Positions 52,524 to 53,817 of a stretch of DNA of 53,817 nt are shown one piece after another. Source of the stretch: Pseudomonas sp. (GTDB lineage: Bacteria > Pseudomonadota > Gammaproteobacteria > Pseudomonadales > Pseudomonadaceae); NCBI GenBank assembly GCA_016763285.1, contig JAESUC010000197.1, forward strand, positions 1 to 53,817, in the 5' to 3' direction. Position 1 is the stretch's first letter; every line of letters starts with the position of its first letter. The notes beneath the pieces are model-generated. The model did no database searches. It was not told the DNA's origin and was given only the letters and a program-made list of their open reading frames with translations. A program made the translations under genes and the position numbers.

Positions 52524-53810
52524 TCAGAGAATATTGGCATAGTCAGCCTCGATCCGGTCGAGACTTAGATTGTTCAGGAATCCCGAGAAACACATCCAGG
52601 CGCTCAGCGCATTAAGGTCGGCAAAGGGCTCCGGCAGATAACGCGGAGGTACTACCAGCCCTTCTTCCACCAGTTGCCCGAGGGTGCGCATATCTTCCAG
52701 GGTGGTCTTGCCGCAGAACAGCAGGGGGATCTGCTGCAGCTTGCCCTTGCGCACGGCCAACTGGATGTAGTTGTAGGTCAGGATGAACCCCTTCAGATAC
52801 GCCAGGTCCTTGGTGAACGGCAGGCCGTTGCTGCTCGACCCACGGAAGACCCGGCTGGCATTGGTGTAGCTGTCCTCGCGCGTGTACGCCTGCTCGCGGT
52901 AGAACTGGAACACATCCATGAAGTCCCCACCGCTTTCGGCCAGCTGGATCGCCCGGGTGCGATCGGTCAGCTTGCGCAGCCGTGCCGGATAGGAGGCGAA
53001 GGTGATCACTTCCATGAGAATCGCCAGGCCTTCCTGGGTCACAGTGGAAGACGGCGGCCCCTTGGCCAGGAAGGTACAGATCGGCTGGTGCTGGCCATTC
53101 AGACTGGTCGCCACGTGCACCATGCCTTCATGCACCGCGAGGATTTTCAGGTCCCGCTGATTGAACTTGGCGTCACTGCGGATCTTGATGTAATCCGCCC
53201 CTGCCGCGGCATCGGCGACAATGCCGTCGGACTCGAACACGCGTACGGCCTGGTCATCCGGAAAGGCTTCGTTCATTCGCGCCTGCAGGATTTCCACTGC
53301 TTCGGGCGCGGCGATGGTCTTGGGCTCGCTGAGCAGTTCGGTCTTGCCAATATTGGCCAGGGACTCGCTGAGCATGATGCCCAGGTCGGTCAATGTCGGA
53401 TCGCCGGCGTGAAAGGCATCAGACGCCGAGCCGTAGAGCTCCTGGGAAATCAGCCCCATGTCCGCCGTACCCCGCGCCTCGAGCATGCGGATGACCATGC
53501 GGTATTCCTTGCACATGCGCCGCATGATCTGGCCTACCGGATTGAAGGTGCCGAGCTGGCGGGTGATATCGCGCTCGATATCCTGCAGCACCTGCCGACG
53601 CTCGGCGGGGTCGAAACCCAGCGGGCGCTTGGCGTAGTAGTCAGGGCCCACATCGGGAATGCTCTTGCAGCGCTTGCGAAAGAACTCCTCACGCAGGCTG
53701 TCATCCCACTTGATCGCATCCAGAATCCGGATCGGCGCCTGCGCCTCGACAATGCGGTCGGACAGGCTGCGGATCACCAACTGGTACTGCTCGCTCTGTT
53801 TTACCGTCAT
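52524..53810 (-). CDS. DUF1704 QEGLA-motif protein (MATCAP-like putative metallopeptidase)
   Basis: A 428-residue protein of the DUF1704 family, often annotated 'flavohemoglobin expression-modulating QEGLA motif protein'. The QEGLA motif is at residues 259-263 (VTQEGLAILMEV). Upstream, H227-E228-G-M-V-H232 gives an HExxxH zinc signature, and E260 of QEGLA could be the third ligand. This is the arrangement of the MATCAP tyrosine carboxypeptidases, so a metallopeptidase role is plausible. The start at 53810 is 7 bases from the window edge. Confidence 0.85.
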   Translation of the reverse strand: MTVKQSEQYQLVIRSLSDRIVEAQAPIRILDAIKWDDSLREEFFRKRCKSIPDVGPDYYAKRPLGFDPAERRQVLQDIERDITRQLGTFNPVGQIMRRMCKEYRMVIRMLEARGTADMGLISQELYGSASDAFHAGDPTLTDLGIMLSESLANIGKTELLSEPKTIAAPEAVEILQARMNEAFPDDQAVRVFESDGIVADAAAGADYIKIRSDAKFNQRDLKILAVHEGMVHVATSLNGQHQPICTFLAKGPPSSTVTQEGLAILMEVITFASYPARLRKLTDRTRAIQLAESGGDFMDVFQFYREQAYTREDSYTNASRVFRGSSSNGLPFTKDLAYLKGFILTYNYIQLAVRKGKLQQIPLLFCGKTTLEDMRTLGQLVEEGLVVPPRYLPEPFADLNALSAWMCFSGFLNNLSLDRIEADYANIL

Positions 53811-53817
53811 GGTGTTC

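Overview
The window is a contiguous piece of a GC-rich gammaproteobacterial chromosome of the Pseudomonas type. The grounds are an intact algU-mucA-mucB-mucC-mucD cluster, a GacS hybrid kinase next to cysM-rlmD-relA-mazG, the nadB/algU divergent pair, and a map-glnD-dapC-dapD-dapE set in typical pseudomonad arrangement. I cannot fix the genus from sequence alone; a Pseudomonas or Halopseudomonas relative is likely. I see no tRNA or rRNA genes, insertion sequences, prophage, CRISPR array or compositionally foreign island. Nearly all of it is core genome.

Layout. 1-684: 3' truncated rpsB (minus strand) with a hairpin leader, diverging from map. 972-7099: map, glnD, dapC, an ArsC/YffB-like gene and dapD (plus strand), closed by a strong terminator embedded between two 7-bp tandem repeat arrays. 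7259-8071: tcdA (minus). 8188-13226: a spermidine-synthase-like gene, rlmF, dapE, rlmA, a small hypothetical gene, a small ion channel and trxC (plus). 13291-17816: a minus-strand operon of an ABC ATPase, a permease, a GldG-like protein and a DUF4340 protein. 18176-20665: plsB (plus). 20736-26220: ppc, adk, tsaB, a small hypothetical gene and rsmJ (minus). 26414-26755: a small plus-strand gene. 26797-32183: cysM-rlmD-relA-mazG (minus), diverging from gacS (32281-35070, plus). 35054-46043: one long minus-strand run, algU-mucA-mucB-rseC(mucC)-mucD-lepA-lepB-DUF4845-rnc-era-recO-pdxJ-acpS. 46321-47934: nadB (plus). Then sdhE-ygfX (minus), ygfZ and an HDOD gene (plus), and enoyl-CoA hydratase, ung, a small membrane protein and a QEGLA-motif protein (minus) to the right end.

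How the genes work together. Lysine/peptidoglycan precursor synthesis (dapC, dapD, dapE), nitrogen signalling (glnD), the stringent response (relA), global post-transcriptional control (gacS) and envelope stress (algU-muc) are all here. Four rRNA methyltransferases (RlmF, RlmA, RsmJ, RlmD), two t6A-pathway genes (tsaB, tcdA), rnc, era and lepA make it rich in translation functions. Many neighbours overlap by ATGA, GTGA, TTGA or TGATG, indicating translational coupling.

I did not find a clear new defence or mobile system. The best candidates for undescribed biology are the Gld-like ABC operon with its DUF4340 partner, the heptamer arrays bracketing the dapD/tcdA terminator, a pseudo-receiver inside GacS, and a MATCAP-like HExxxH protein at the right edge.
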